From Lewinellaceae bacterium (lineage in GTDB: Bacteria; Bacteroidota; Bacteroidia; Chitinophagales; Saprospiraceae): a stretch of 64,000 nt of DNA. This document shows, piece after piece, positions 33,536 to 42,608 of the stretch (position 1 is the stretch's first letter; the number at the start of each line of letters is the position of its first letter). The stretch lies in the NCBI GenBank assembly GCA_020636225.1, contig JACJYI010000006.1:268501-332500 (forward strand). The letters are read 5' to 3'. Made by a program: the position numbers and the translations under genes. The notes under the pieces are model-generated. The model was not told the DNA's origin. It saw only the letters and a list, made by a program, of their open reading frames with translations, and ran no database searches.

Positions 33536-35935
33536 TTGTGTAAAAGCTTGAATATAAGCTTGTTGATTTTCTTTTTCCTCCCTGTTTTTGCCAGCTCGCC
33601 ACCACAAAAAGCCCAGGCAGGCCTGTTCACCGAGAACAAGGGCCAGGTCAGGGATCAACATTATATGCCCCGCCCGGATGTGCTGTACTATGGCGAGGTG
33701 GACGGGTTGTCTTACCACCTGACGGCTGGAGGCATACATTACCAAATGGTGCAGTATCCGGAAGGGTTCCAGCAAAAGGAACTTCTGAGTAAGGCTACGA
33801 ATAGTAAGCATGATCTGGTTTTTGAAACCCTGGAGCAGCCCATCACGATCTATCGGGTGGATGTCAACTATCTGGGAGCTAACGAGCGTGCGGAGGTTGT
33901 GTCCTCCGGGGGCTCCAGTTCGGTCAGCCATTTTTACAATGTACCCCATGGCGCAGAACCGGCTTTGTATGTCCGGTCCTGGCAGTCAGTGACCAGGAAG
34001 GACATCTATACCGGCATAGACTTGCGGTACTACCAGGGCAAGCATGGTGGTCTGGAATCGGATTTTGTGGTTCAGCCCGGGGCTGATTACAGTCAGATTG
34101 CCTTGGAGATATCCGGTGCGGAATTGTCGATCAACGAGCGTGGGGAGTTGGTGATGCACACGCCCTTTGGTGATATTCTGGAGGGGCCTGTGTTTGCCCA
34201 CCAGAACGGAAAGGAGGTTGGTTCCCATTGGGTGGTGGATGGCGATGTGGTCCGGTTTGAATTGGTGGGCAAGGTTGATCCGAGTTTGCCTTTGATCATT
34301 GATCCGCCAGTGCGCTTGTATGGGACGTATTTTGGGGGGAGTGGAGATGATTCGTTTGTTGAGGTTAGCCTGTCTTTAGAAGGTAACCTCATTGGATTTG
34401 GGCAAACTTCTTCAACAACACAGATAGCAACAAATGGCGCTCACCAAGTTGAATTTGGTGGTGGGGACAATGATTGTATCCTTGCATCATATACATCTGA
34501 AGGGTTATTAGAGTGGGCTACATATTTTGGTGGATCGAATATTGATACTCCCGAAGCTTGTTCTGTTCACTCTGATGGATCGATTCTAGTGGTAGGGGAG
34601 TCGGCTTCCGTTGAAAATTTAACGTCATCTGGAGCTCATCAGGAGAACCTGTTTGGGGGATTTTTGGACGGCTTTATTGCTAAGTTCTCAAACCAAGGAA
34701 TTCTAGTTTGGGGTACTTACTTTGGTGGAGAGAAAAATGAGAGTATCTATGGCTGTGATGTTCACGATGATGGGACAATTCTTATTACAGGATCAACATT
34801 TTCTACTACAAATGTGGCAACACCAGGTGTGTTTCAGGAAACAAAACTGCAAGGAGATAACCAAGATGCTTTTTTAGCCAGTTTTTCTCCAGAAGGGGCA
34901 TTGAACTGGGCTACCTATGCCGGATTTGATTTTGGATATGAGATTGGGTATGCATGTACATTTAGTCAAGATGCAAGTGCTGTTATGGTAGGGTCTGCAA
35001 CACAGGTATTGAATGGAACACTAGCATCTCCCAATGCGCATCAAACCTTCATTCCGGATCAGACCAGTGCATTGGTTATGAAGTTTGATCTCACGGGGAA
35101 TGTGATTTGGTCGACTTATTATGGAGGTTCCGAAACGCATGCTAGGCAAGTTGCCGTTGATAATGAGGGGAATATTTTCATAGTCGGTTCGACTGAGGAT
35201 ACTTCCTATGTGGTTACAAGTGGAGCACATCAACCTGTTTATGGTGGGGGTTTTAGCGATGGATTTTTAGCAAAATTCTCACCATCGGGCAAATTGTATT
35301 GGGGGACCTGTTATGGAGGGACATCCACTGATGAATTGCTTTCTTGTGCTGTCTCCAATTCTGGGGATGTAATAGTTGGCGGTGCAACTTCATCGAAATC
35401 TGGAATTGCAACCATGGATGGATATGATATTATTCAAGATGGTCTCGCTGACGGGATGATTTCAAGATTTGGTGCTAATGGGAATATGCTTTGGGGTACA
35501 TATTATGGTGGCTCCAGCCATGATTATATTTATTCAATTCAGTCCTTTGGTGATGATAAATTCGTTGTTGCGGGCACAACAAGATCTAGTGACGCAATAT
35601 CTACTCCTGGAAGCGATAAACCCGGCAAGGCAGGCGCATACGACGCTTTCTTCGCCATCTTCCAGGACGAAACCAGTGGTTTGATCCCTGCTGTACCTGT
35701 TGAGCCATTGGCCGTGACGCCCAATCCGACATCCGGCATGGTGTACCTTACCGATCTTCCGGAAATGTGCCGCTTGACGGTCCGCGATGCTCAGGGTGTG
35801 GTCGTACTGGAGCGTTCAGTCACGACTAATGCATTCGACCTGGACCTCGGACATCTGCCATCTGGGATGTATATCCTCCGGGTGGAAGGGACAGATGCGA
35901 CAGGAATCAAGGTAGCCAGGGTAGTGGTGGAGTAA
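33536..35935 (+). CDS. SBBP-repeat T9SS surface protein
   Basis: This ~799-residue protein has an N-terminal signal (ISLLIFFFLPVFAS), then GLFTENKGQVRD, the start of the DUF7948 domain that precedes SBBP repeats. From about residue 260 six or seven propeller-type repeats follow (YGTYFGGSGDDSFVEVSLS, WATYFGGSNIDTPEACSVH, WGTYFGGEKNESIYGCDVH). The last 80 residues are a type A sorting domain (VTPNPTSGMVYLTDLP, HLPSGMYILRVEG). The frame opens at TTG 33536; ATG 33499 would be the natural start with one C fewer in the C16 tract. The repeat part (about 34340-35640) is clearly more AT-rich than both ends, as if exchanged. Confidence 0.85.
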   Translation: MCKSLNISLLIFFFLPVFASSPPQKAQAGLFTENKGQVRDQHYMPRPDVLYYGEVDGLSYHLTAGGIHYQMVQYPEGFQQKELLSKATNSKHDLVFETLEQPITIYRVDVNYLGANERAEVVSSGGSSSVSHFYNVPHGAEPALYVRSWQSVTRKDIYTGIDLRYYQGKHGGLESDFVVQPGADYSQIALEISGAELSINERGELVMHTPFGDILEGPVFAHQNGKEVGSHWVVDGDVVRFELVGKVDPSLPLIIDPPVRLYGTYFGGSGDDSFVEVSLSLEGNLIGFGQTSSTTQIATNGAHQVEFGGGDNDCILASYTSEGLLEWATYFGGSNIDTPEACSVHSDGSILVVGESASVENLTSSGAHQENLFGGFLDGFIAKFSNQGILVWGTYFGGEKNESIYGCDVHDDGTILITGSTFSTTNVATPGVFQETKLQGDNQDAFLASFSPEGALNWATYAGFDFGYEIGYACTFSQDASAVMVGSATQVLNGTLASPNAHQTFIPDQTSALVMKFDLTGNVIWSTYYGGSETHARQVAVDNEGNIFIVGSTEDTSYVVTSGAHQPVYGGGFSDGFLAKFSPSGKLYWGTCYGGTSTDELLSCAVSNSGDVIVGGATSSKSGIATMDGYDIIQDGLADGMISRFGANGNMLWGTYYGGSSHDYIYSIQSFGDDKFVVAGTTRSSDAISTPGSDKPGKAGAYDAFFAIFQDETSGLIPAVPVEPLAVTPNPTSGMVYLTDLPEMCRLTVRDAQGVVVLERSVTTNAFDLDLGHLPSGMYILRVEGTDATGIKVARVVVE

Positions 35936-36445
35936 GGGGTGCAACGACCGGAACGGGTTTCAATTTTCGTTTTGGAATTTGTCTGGCTGCCGCTAGGTGG
36001 GCCTGCCTCAGCGGTCGATGGGTTTGTTTGTGATTTGGTATTTGGTGCTTCGCTTCAGGGTTTATCCAGGCGGTGAGACACCGCCAAATCGTCATTCCAC
36101 GTGTTCGACCATGATGGTCAGTTCATCTCCGGGATGCCGGTGAGACACCGGCATAAGCAATCTATATGATGAAAAAGGGCACGGAAAAGCCCTGAAGGGG
36201 CGGCGGTCTATCAGGATTGGGCAGAGGCATCTGGTCCGACCCTTACAGGGCCGATTCCCTAAGGAAGGGACTGCTATACATGTTTGGCCCCTACAGGGCC
36301 ACCTCTGGTTTTAAATTTCTGGATTGGAATTTGGGATTTGTTTGGAATTTGAGATTTGTCATTTGGTGCTTCCCCTCTGGGTTTGCCTCACGATCCATCG
36401 TACCGCATATCCAGTAAGCCTTACCTTGTGGCAAAATCTTCAGCC
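35936..36445. repeat. Inverted copy of the composite palindromic repeat
   Basis: Read on the complement, 35965-36375 matches the units at 17591 and 18029: ggcccctacagggcc (about 36288), gccccttcagggc, tgccggtgtctcaccggca (about 36137) and ggcggtgtctcaccgcc (about 36071), flanked by ggaatttgggatttg words. No gene is seen before the deaminase start. Confidence 0.8.
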
Positions 36446-36862
36446 ATGACCACCCGATCCACCGTTGTCTCCGGGAAAGCCACCCCTCGCGGAAAATTTC
36501 CCCATATCAAGCGTGCCGGTGATTTCCTCTTCGTTTCCGGTACCTCCAGCCGCCGGCCCGATAATACTTTCGAGGGGGTGGAGGTCGATGCCATGGGCAC
36601 CACCAACCTGGATATTCGGGCCCAGACCCGGGCGGTGATCGAGAACATCCGGGATATCCTGGCCTCCGAAGGGGCCGGACTGGAAGACCTGGTGGAGATC
36701 AGCACCTTCCTGGTCAACATGAATGACTTTGGCGGGTACAATGAGGTCTATGGGCAATACTTCGACCAGAACGGACCCACCCGGACCACCGTGGCCGTGC
36801 ACCAGCTGCCCCATCCCCACCTCCTGATCGAGATCAAGGCCGTGGCCTACAAGCCGGCCTGA
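36446..36862 (+). CDS. RidA-family 2-aminomuconate deaminase
   Basis: This 138-residue RidA-fold protein shows RAGDFLFVSGTSSRRPDN, IRAQTRAVIENIRDILASEG, LVEISTFLVNMNDFGGYNEV and the end PHLLIEIKAVAYKP. The pattern EIKA at the end, and FLVNMNDFxxYNxVY, match the 2-aminomuconate deaminase group, which releases ammonia from 2-aminomuconate late in tryptophan or 2-nitrobenzoate breakdown. Context supports this: tryptophan dioxygenase, the semialdehyde dehydrogenase and the decarboxylase follow. ATG 36446 fits; the longer frame upstream covers repeat sequence. Confidence 0.85.
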   Translation: MTTRSTVVSGKATPRGKFPHIKRAGDFLFVSGTSSRRPDNTFEGVEVDAMGTTNLDIRAQTRAVIENIRDILASEGAGLEDLVEISTFLVNMNDFGGYNEVYGQYFDQNGPTRTTVAVHQLPHPHLLIEIKAVAYKPA

Positions 36863-36890
36863 CCGCCTGTGACCGACCGGTCAAGGATCA

Positions 36891-36921
36891 TTGGGAGGGC
36901 GGGAGATAGTTCCTATCTTTC
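36891..36921 (+). promoter_or_regulatory. Promoter before tryptophan dioxygenase
   Basis: TTG (36891-36893) and TATCTTTC (36914-36921) are 20 bp apart, one base off the TAnnTTTG consensus. The ATG of the dioxygenase is 22 bp further. This would let the dioxygenase gene be expressed apart from the deaminase gene. Confidence 0.45.
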
Positions 36922-36943
36922 CACCCGACCAAATACAGACGAC

Positions 36944-38050
36944 ATGAGCGACGGGAAGTCCTATACCTCCATTCATTATCACAGCTATCTCCAACTCGAC
37001 AAACTCCTGGACAGCCAGGAGCTGATGAGCGAAAAAGCAGGCCAGCCTGCCCACGATGAAATGCTGTTCATCATTGTCCACCAGGTGTACGAGCTCTGGT
37101 TCAAGGAGATCATTCACGACATGGGCTCGGTGCGCGATCTCTTCGCCAAGGGGGCCATCGACGAACGCAACCTCGGATTGGCCATTTCCCGCCTCAACCG
37201 GGTGATCGAGATCCAGAAGTTGCTCGTCCAGCAGATCCTGGTGATGGAGACCATGACACCCCTCGATTTCCTGGATTTCCGTCACCATCTCTTCCCTGCT
37301 TCCGGCTTCCAAAGCTATCAGTTCCGCCAGATCGAGACCATGCTCGGCCTGCCCAGCAGCCAGCGCCTGACCTACAACCAGAAGCCCTACCATATCGTCT
37401 TCCGGGATGAGCAGAAGGAGGTCCTGTCCGACCTGGAGGCCCATGGCACTATCTTCGCCGCCATCGAACAGTGGCTGGAGCGAACCCCCTTCCTGGACTT
37501 TGGCGATTTCAACTTCCTGGAAAGCTATACCGGTGCGGTCAGGCGCATGATGGAGAGCGAACGGAAGGCCATCGTGGAAGCACCCCTGCTCAGCGAGGAA
37601 TCCAAGGCCATGCGCCTGGAGATCCTCCAGAACAATGAGGACTATATCCTGGCGGTCACCGATCCGGACCAGCACGAGCAGATGCGGGCGGAGGGCAAGC
37701 TGCGTCTCTCGTACCGGGCCACCATGGCCGCCCTGCTCATCAACCTGTATCGCGACGAGCCCATCCTCCATCAACCCTATATCCTCCTGCAGAAACTCTC
37801 CGAGATCGACGAGGGATTGACCGCCTGGCGGACGCGTCACGCGCAGATGGTATTGCGCATGCTGGGCCGGAAAATGGGGACCGGAGGGTCCAGCGGCCAT
37901 GATTACCTGGCCGCTACGGCAGCCAAGCACAGCATCTTCTCCGATTTTCACAACATCTCCACCCTGCTGATCCCCCGGTCAGAACTGCCGGTATTGCCCC
38001 CGGCGGTACGGGATAACCTCAACTTTCACTATTCGGTCCAGCACACATGA
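36944..38050 (+). CDS. kynA: Tryptophan 2,3-dioxygenase
   Basis: This 368-residue haem enzyme turns tryptophan into N-formylkynurenine, the entry step of the pathway. It shows IHYHSYLQLDKLLDSQ, DEMLFIIVHQVYELWFKEI, LDFLDFRHHLFPASGFQSYQ, and the loop GTGGSSGHDYL with the haem-ligand candidate His319. The length exceeds the ~280 residues of Xanthomonas TDO and is closer to the longer eukaryote-like forms common in Bacteroidota. Its stop overlaps the aldehyde dehydrogenase start (ATGA), showing co-translation. Confidence 0.95.
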   Translation: MSDGKSYTSIHYHSYLQLDKLLDSQELMSEKAGQPAHDEMLFIIVHQVYELWFKEIIHDMGSVRDLFAKGAIDERNLGLAISRLNRVIEIQKLLVQQILVMETMTPLDFLDFRHHLFPASGFQSYQFRQIETMLGLPSSQRLTYNQKPYHIVFRDEQKEVLSDLEAHGTIFAAIEQWLERTPFLDFGDFNFLESYTGAVRRMMESERKAIVEAPLLSEESKAMRLEILQNNEDYILAVTDPDQHEQMRAEGKLRLSYRATMAALLINLYRDEPILHQPYILLQKLSEIDEGLTAWRTRHAQMVLRMLGRKMGTGGSSGHDYLAATAAKHSIFSDFHNISTLLIPRSELPVLPPAVRDNLNFHYSVQHT

Positions 38051-39489
38051 TCCAGCTCAGCAACTACATCAACGGCCAGCAGGTACCCCCCCTGAGCAGC
38101 ACCTGGCTGGACAATTACGAACCGGCTACCGGGCAGGTGTACAGCCGCATTCCCGACTCGGACGGCGCCGATGTGGAAACCGCGTATCAGGCTGCCAGGG
38201 CCGCCTTTCCGGCCTGGTCGACCACTCCGTTGGAGGAGCGCTATCGCATCCTTATCCGCGTCAGTGAATTGATCGATCACCACCTCGAGGAACTGGCCGA
38301 GGCCGAAAGCCGGGACAACGGCAAGCCGGTGTGGCTGGCCCGCAAGGTGGATATTCCCCGGGCATCATCAAACTTCCGCTTCTTTGCCACCGGCCTGATG
38401 CATTTCTCCTCCGAGTCGCACGAGATGCCCGGCGAGGCGATCAACTATACCCTGCGCCAACCCATCGGGGTGGTCGGCTGCATCTCTCCCTGGAACCTGC
38501 CTCTATACCTCTTCAGCTGGAAGATCGCCCCGGCCCTGGCGGCCGGGAACACAGTGTTGGCCAAGCCCTCCGAGATCACCCCTTATACCGCCTGGCGCCT
38601 GGGCGAGATCTGCATGGAGGCCGGATTGCCTCCCGGCGTGCTGAACATCGTGCATGGTACCGGACCGCGAGTCGGCGAGGCCATGGTCACCCACCCGGGC
38701 ATCAAGGCCATCAGCTTCACCGGGGGGACGGCCACCGGGGCACGGATCGCGGCCACGGCGGCACCGATGTTCAAGAAGCTTTCCCTGGAGCTGGGGGGCA
38801 AGAACCCCACCCTCATCTTTGCCGATGCAGAATTTGAGGATGTGTTGCGCACCACGGTCCAGTCGGGGTTTGCCAACCAGGGCGAGATATGCCTGTGTGG
38901 TTCGCGCATCCTGGTCGAACGTCCGATCTATGAGAAGTTCAGGGATGCCTATGTCGAGAAGATCAGCCGGCTGAAGGTGGGCGATCCCACCGATCCGGAG
39001 ACCCGGGTCGGGGCCATTGTCTCGGAGGCCCACAAGGACAAGATCCTCTCCTATATCGCCCTGGCGCAGGAAGAAGGCGGGCGGATCCTGTGTGGTGGAA
39101 AGGCAGTTCGAATAGAAGGCCGTTGTGCCAATGGCTGGTTCATCCAGCCCACCGTGATCGAAGGACTGGACCAGGGATGCCGCACCAACCAGGAGGAGAT
39201 CTTCGGTCCGGTGGTCACCATCCAACCGTTCGACACCGAAGAGGAAGCACTGGCGATGGCCAACGGGGTCCGTTACGGCCTGGCCACCACGGTCTGGACC
39301 AGCGACCTCAAGCGTGCCCACCGTGTCGCCGCCCGGCTGGAATCCGGCATTGTCTGGGTGAATTGCTGGCTCCTGCGTGACCTCCGCACCCCGTTCGGTG
39401 GCATGAAGGACAGCGGCGTCGGCCGGGAAGGAGGATGGGAGGCGATGCGGTTTTTTACGGAGGCGAAGAACGTGTGTATCAAGCTTTAG
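38047..39489 (+). CDS. 2-aminomuconate 6-semialdehyde dehydrogenase
   Basis: This 480-residue aldehyde dehydrogenase probably oxidises 2-aminomuconate semialdehyde with NAD. The nucleotide site ISPWNLPLYLFSWKIAPALA, KPSEITP, the ELGGKNPTLIFA block with the general-base Glu and the catalytic Cys282 in NQGEICLCGSR are intact; the CLC pair is typical of the aminomuconate and hydroxymuconate semialdehyde group. It overlaps the tryptophan dioxygenase gene by 4 bp and is followed 97 bp later by the decarboxylase, fitting the pathway order. Confidence 0.92.
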   Translation: MIQLSNYINGQQVPPLSSTWLDNYEPATGQVYSRIPDSDGADVETAYQAARAAFPAWSTTPLEERYRILIRVSELIDHHLEELAEAESRDNGKPVWLARKVDIPRASSNFRFFATGLMHFSSESHEMPGEAINYTLRQPIGVVGCISPWNLPLYLFSWKIAPALAAGNTVLAKPSEITPYTAWRLGEICMEAGLPPGVLNIVHGTGPRVGEAMVTHPGIKAISFTGGTATGARIAATAAPMFKKLSLELGGKNPTLIFADAEFEDVLRTTVQSGFANQGEICLCGSRILVERPIYEKFRDAYVEKISRLKVGDPTDPETRVGAIVSEAHKDKILSYIALAQEEGGRILCGGKAVRIEGRCANGWFIQPTVIEGLDQGCRTNQEEIFGPVVTIQPFDTEEEALAMANGVRYGLATTVWTSDLKRAHRVAARLESGIVWVNCWLLRDLRTPFGGMKDSGVGREGGWEAMRFFTEAKNVCIKL

Positions 39490-39586
39490 GGCGTTATTTC
39501 GTTAAGGGGTTATTTCGATATTTCGACTCCACCATCCTTTTCGCAATAACGCAATAACTCAATAACTCAAACACGAAACAACAGCT

Positions 39587-40582
39587 GTGCAAACAATAGA
39601 TATCCACACCCACATCATGCCCGGCGAGATGCCTCGCTGGAGCCAGAAATTCGGCTACGGCGGATTCATTCATCTCGATCATCACAAGCCGTGCTGTGCA
39701 CGGATGATGCAGGACGACAAGTTCTTCCGCGAGGTGGAGGACAATTGCTGGGATGCCGAGGCCCGGTTGCGGGACTGCGGCCATCATCACGTGGACATGC
39801 AGGTGTTGTCGACGATCCCGGTGCTGTTCAGTTACTGGGCCAAGCCGGCCGATGCCCTGGAGGTATCCCGCTTCCTGAATGATCATATCGCGGGGATCGT
39901 GGAGAGATATCCGGACCGGTTCATCGGGCTGGGTACCGTGCCCATGCAGGATCCGGACCGGGCCTGCCGGGAGGTGGAGCGGTGCATGAGTGAGCTGGGC
40001 ATGGCCGGCATCGAGATCGGTTCCCATGTCAACGACTGGAACCTGAATGATCCGGCGTTGTATCCGTTCTACGAGACATGCGAGCGGACGGGCGCGGCCC
40101 TCTTCGTCCATCCCTGGGACATGATGGGCAAGGACAAAATGGGCAAGTACTGGCTGCCCTGGCTGGTGGGCATGCCGGCGGAGACCAGCCTGGCCATCTG
40201 CTCCATGATCTTCGGGGGGGTCTTTGACAAGTTCCCGAAACTGCGGGTGGCCTTCGCGCACGGGGGCGGATCCTTCCCGGCCACCATCGGGCGGATCGAG
40301 CACGGATTCAACGTCCGGCCTGACCTCGTGGCGGTGGACAACGATGTCAATCCACGGGAATACCTGGGCCGCTTCTGGCTGGACTCCCTGGTGCACGACC
40401 CGGCCATGCTGCGCTATATCGTCGACCTGGTGGGCCGGGACAAGGTGGCCCTGGGCACGGATTACCCCTTCCCCCTCGGTGAGCTGGAACCGGGGCAGCT
40501 CATCCATTCCATGGAGGAATACGACCAGGACACCAAGGCCCGTTTGTTGGGTACGAATGCGCTGGACTGGCTGGGGAAGTAG
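39587..40582 (+). CDS. 2-amino-3-carboxymuconate-6-semialdehyde decarboxylase
   Basis: This 331-residue amidohydrolase removes CO2 from ACMS, steering flux away from quinolinate and toward complete breakdown. The zinc site starts IDIHTHIMPG (His7, His9); HPWDMMG and the catalytic HGGG block FAHGGGSFPATIGRI follow, and GTDYPFPLGE supplies the last Asp ligand. GTG 39587 is the start because the first ATG lies after the metal-binding His residues. Octamer-like words (cgcaataa, ctcaataa) fill the 97-bp gap to the dehydrogenase gene. Confidence 0.95.
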   Translation: MQTIDIHTHIMPGEMPRWSQKFGYGGFIHLDHHKPCCARMMQDDKFFREVEDNCWDAEARLRDCGHHHVDMQVLSTIPVLFSYWAKPADALEVSRFLNDHIAGIVERYPDRFIGLGTVPMQDPDRACREVERCMSELGMAGIEIGSHVNDWNLNDPALYPFYETCERTGAALFVHPWDMMGKDKMGKYWLPWLVGMPAETSLAICSMIFGGVFDKFPKLRVAFAHGGGSFPATIGRIEHGFNVRPDLVAVDNDVNPREYLGRFWLDSLVHDPAMLRYIVDLVGRDKVALGTDYPFPLGELEPGQLIHSMEEYDQDTKARLLGTNALDWLGK

Positions 40583-40584
40583 GT

Positions 40585-42255
40585 TTACCGTTGCACCATC
40601 GCCTGACCGATCAGCATGCGTTGCCCATCCGGCCCGGTCCAGGTGATCCAATAGGGGCCTGGGGGCCAGGTGCTGACATTCAACTGTACAGGATCTGGCC
40701 AATGATGGTTGGGCCGATGATCCATCCTTCGCCCGAGAGCATCCCAACAATCCAGCATGCCATCCTGTGGACAATGGGAACCCGTACACTGGATTCGGAG
40801 GGTTTGGGATGCCGGCACAGGGGTGATCTCCCATTGACCGGAAAGAGCGGTTGGATGGATGGCGGACGTCAGGGTATCCACCACGACACAGGCGGTATCC
40901 GTGCAATAGGTGAGGGAGTCGCCGGTAAAGACGGTGAGGACGAGGCAATACGTACCGGGTATGGTGGTGCTGGTGATCACACTGTCACTCCACCAGGTCC
41001 AGGCGGTGGAATCCACAGCGTACCAGGAATACATGATCGGTTGAATCAGGGGGTCATAAACGGAAGGTGTTCCGTCCAGGACGACGGTATCCAGGCCGTT
41101 TCCCAGGCTTGCCGGTTTTTGGATCCCCGCCTTCGCGTAGAGACATAGGATGTCAAAGGCAACGACGCTGTCACAAAAGGGGAAGTCGGCTTGGGAGTAG
41201 ACGACCTGATTGGGGCCTGAATAGTTGCAGGTGAGCGCCATGTTTTCCAGGAAGAGGGTATCCTCCCGGCACATGGTGAAGTTGCCCACAAAGGTATCCA
41301 CGACCGGATACCCCTTGATCACCAGGTGAACGATCGAATCACAATCCGAGACGGAAGGCAAATGGACCTCATGAATGCCTGGTGGATATTTTTTCCCGGC
41401 ATAGGTATACGTATCGTTTTCGCAGATATGCACGGTGTCGGGGTCCACCGCCGGAAGGTCAGTCACCGTCACCGTGATGCACCGGGGTGCGGGATCTGCA
41501 CTTACGGGGACGCAGGCATTGGACACATCGACGCAGAGCTGGTAGGTGCCGGCTGCAGCCCACTCGATGTCAAAGCGATCCCACTCTTCCCCGACCAGGA
41601 TCGAGTCCAGGTACCAATGGTAGAAGGTTGCACCCAAGGGTGAAGCAATTTCATATGTACTTATGGAACCCGTGCAAACCGAATCAGGGCCGGTGAGGGG
41701 GTCGAGCGTCCATTCGTCTATGACAGGAAGGCCGCAATTCTCTTGTACGGAAATGGAGATATCGCAAGAGGAGCCTGCACATCCGTCAATGATCATATAA
41801 TAGACCTTGCCAATGGAGAGTCCATTGGCAATAAGGTCGATCGGATACTCATTCGGACATAATCCACTGCAGGCAATGTATTCATCAGGAGTGGCAAACG
41901 AATCCGAACAATCACCGGGAAACCCATAACCATAGATTCCCACCTGAATGCCGATAGATCCCTGAGAGTAAGTGCAATTCGAGGGGGTGATGGTGAAATG
42001 GAGAGTTTCACAACCTGCATAAAATGACAACCAGAGCGGGTTGTTCGGCACACCACCATTGCCGCATATCGGTGTTGGGCCGTTGTACGTCAAATTGGTA
42101 TTCAAGGACGTGCAATACCCATCCAGTATGTTGAGATCACAGATCAAGGGAGCACTCATGCAATCCTCGGCTGCTGGTGGTTCATTACAAGGTTGACTGA
42201 AAGAACTTTGAGAAAGCCAGGTCAGCATGCTGAGGAGAACGATCAGGTGTTTCAT
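40585..42255 (-). CDS. T9SS type A secreted protein, Cys-rich
   Basis: This 556-residue protein begins with a signal peptide (MKHLIVLLSMLTWLSQSSFS then Gln). ATG 42255 is chosen over an upstream leader with no export signal. Residues 25-190 are Cys-rich (CNEPPAAEDCMSAPLICDL, NGLSIGKVYYMIIDGCAGSS), a pattern seen in Bacteroidota adhesins. A PKD-like domain (WYLDSILVGEEWDRFDI) follows near 230, then HICENDTYTYAGKKYPPG. The C-terminal ~85 residues form a sorting domain (PVPASQTLRIQC, WDALGRRMDH, WPPGPYWITW). Convergent with the decarboxylase gene, 2 bp apart. Adhesion is a guess. Confidence 0.8.
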   Translation of the reverse strand: MKHLIVLLSMLTWLSQSSFSQPCNEPPAAEDCMSAPLICDLNILDGYCTSLNTNLTYNGPTPICGNGGVPNNPLWLSFYAGCETLHFTITPSNCTYSQGSIGIQVGIYGYGFPGDCSDSFATPDEYIACSGLCPNEYPIDLIANGLSIGKVYYMIIDGCAGSSCDISISVQENCGLPVIDEWTLDPLTGPDSVCTGSISTYEIASPLGATFYHWYLDSILVGEEWDRFDIEWAAAGTYQLCVDVSNACVPVSADPAPRCITVTVTDLPAVDPDTVHICENDTYTYAGKKYPPGIHEVHLPSVSDCDSIVHLVIKGYPVVDTFVGNFTMCREDTLFLENMALTCNYSGPNQVVYSQADFPFCDSVVAFDILCLYAKAGIQKPASLGNGLDTVVLDGTPSVYDPLIQPIMYSWYAVDSTAWTWWSDSVITSTTIPGTYCLVLTVFTGDSLTYCTDTACVVVDTLTSAIHPTALSGQWEITPVPASQTLRIQCTGSHCPQDGMLDCWDALGRRMDHRPNHHWPDPVQLNVSTWPPGPYWITWTGPDGQRMLIGQAMVQR

Positions 42256-42608
42256 AGGAAGAACGATTGAGTTGTGCAGGATGAAGGCCGCTCTCCTCGA
42301 ACAGGGCAGGTCCATTCCGGCTGATCCGATGCTATCCTCTCGTCGCACTGTTCATACTTCACCAGCGATCAGCCCCTGCGATGTCCTAAGAATCATGAGG
42401 CTCTCTAAGATACAGAGAATAAAGGTGGAATGCAGTAGGGTTCTTCACAATCTGTCGTGCATTTGACAATGGCGAGCAGGCCATGATCGAAATTTCAGTT
42501 GATATTTGAAAACTTTTCTGGAAATCCTTCGTACAATCTATTCGTTTTCATACCTTTATAGGCCGTTCCCCGAACTGACCCGTCCCGAATCCCAAAACCA
42601 GCTACCCT
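42256..42608. other. Intergenic region, nothing recognised
   Basis: About 350 bp lie between divergent genes. I see no open frame, repeat family or strong hairpin in it; it should hold the promoters of both neighbours. Confidence 0.5.
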
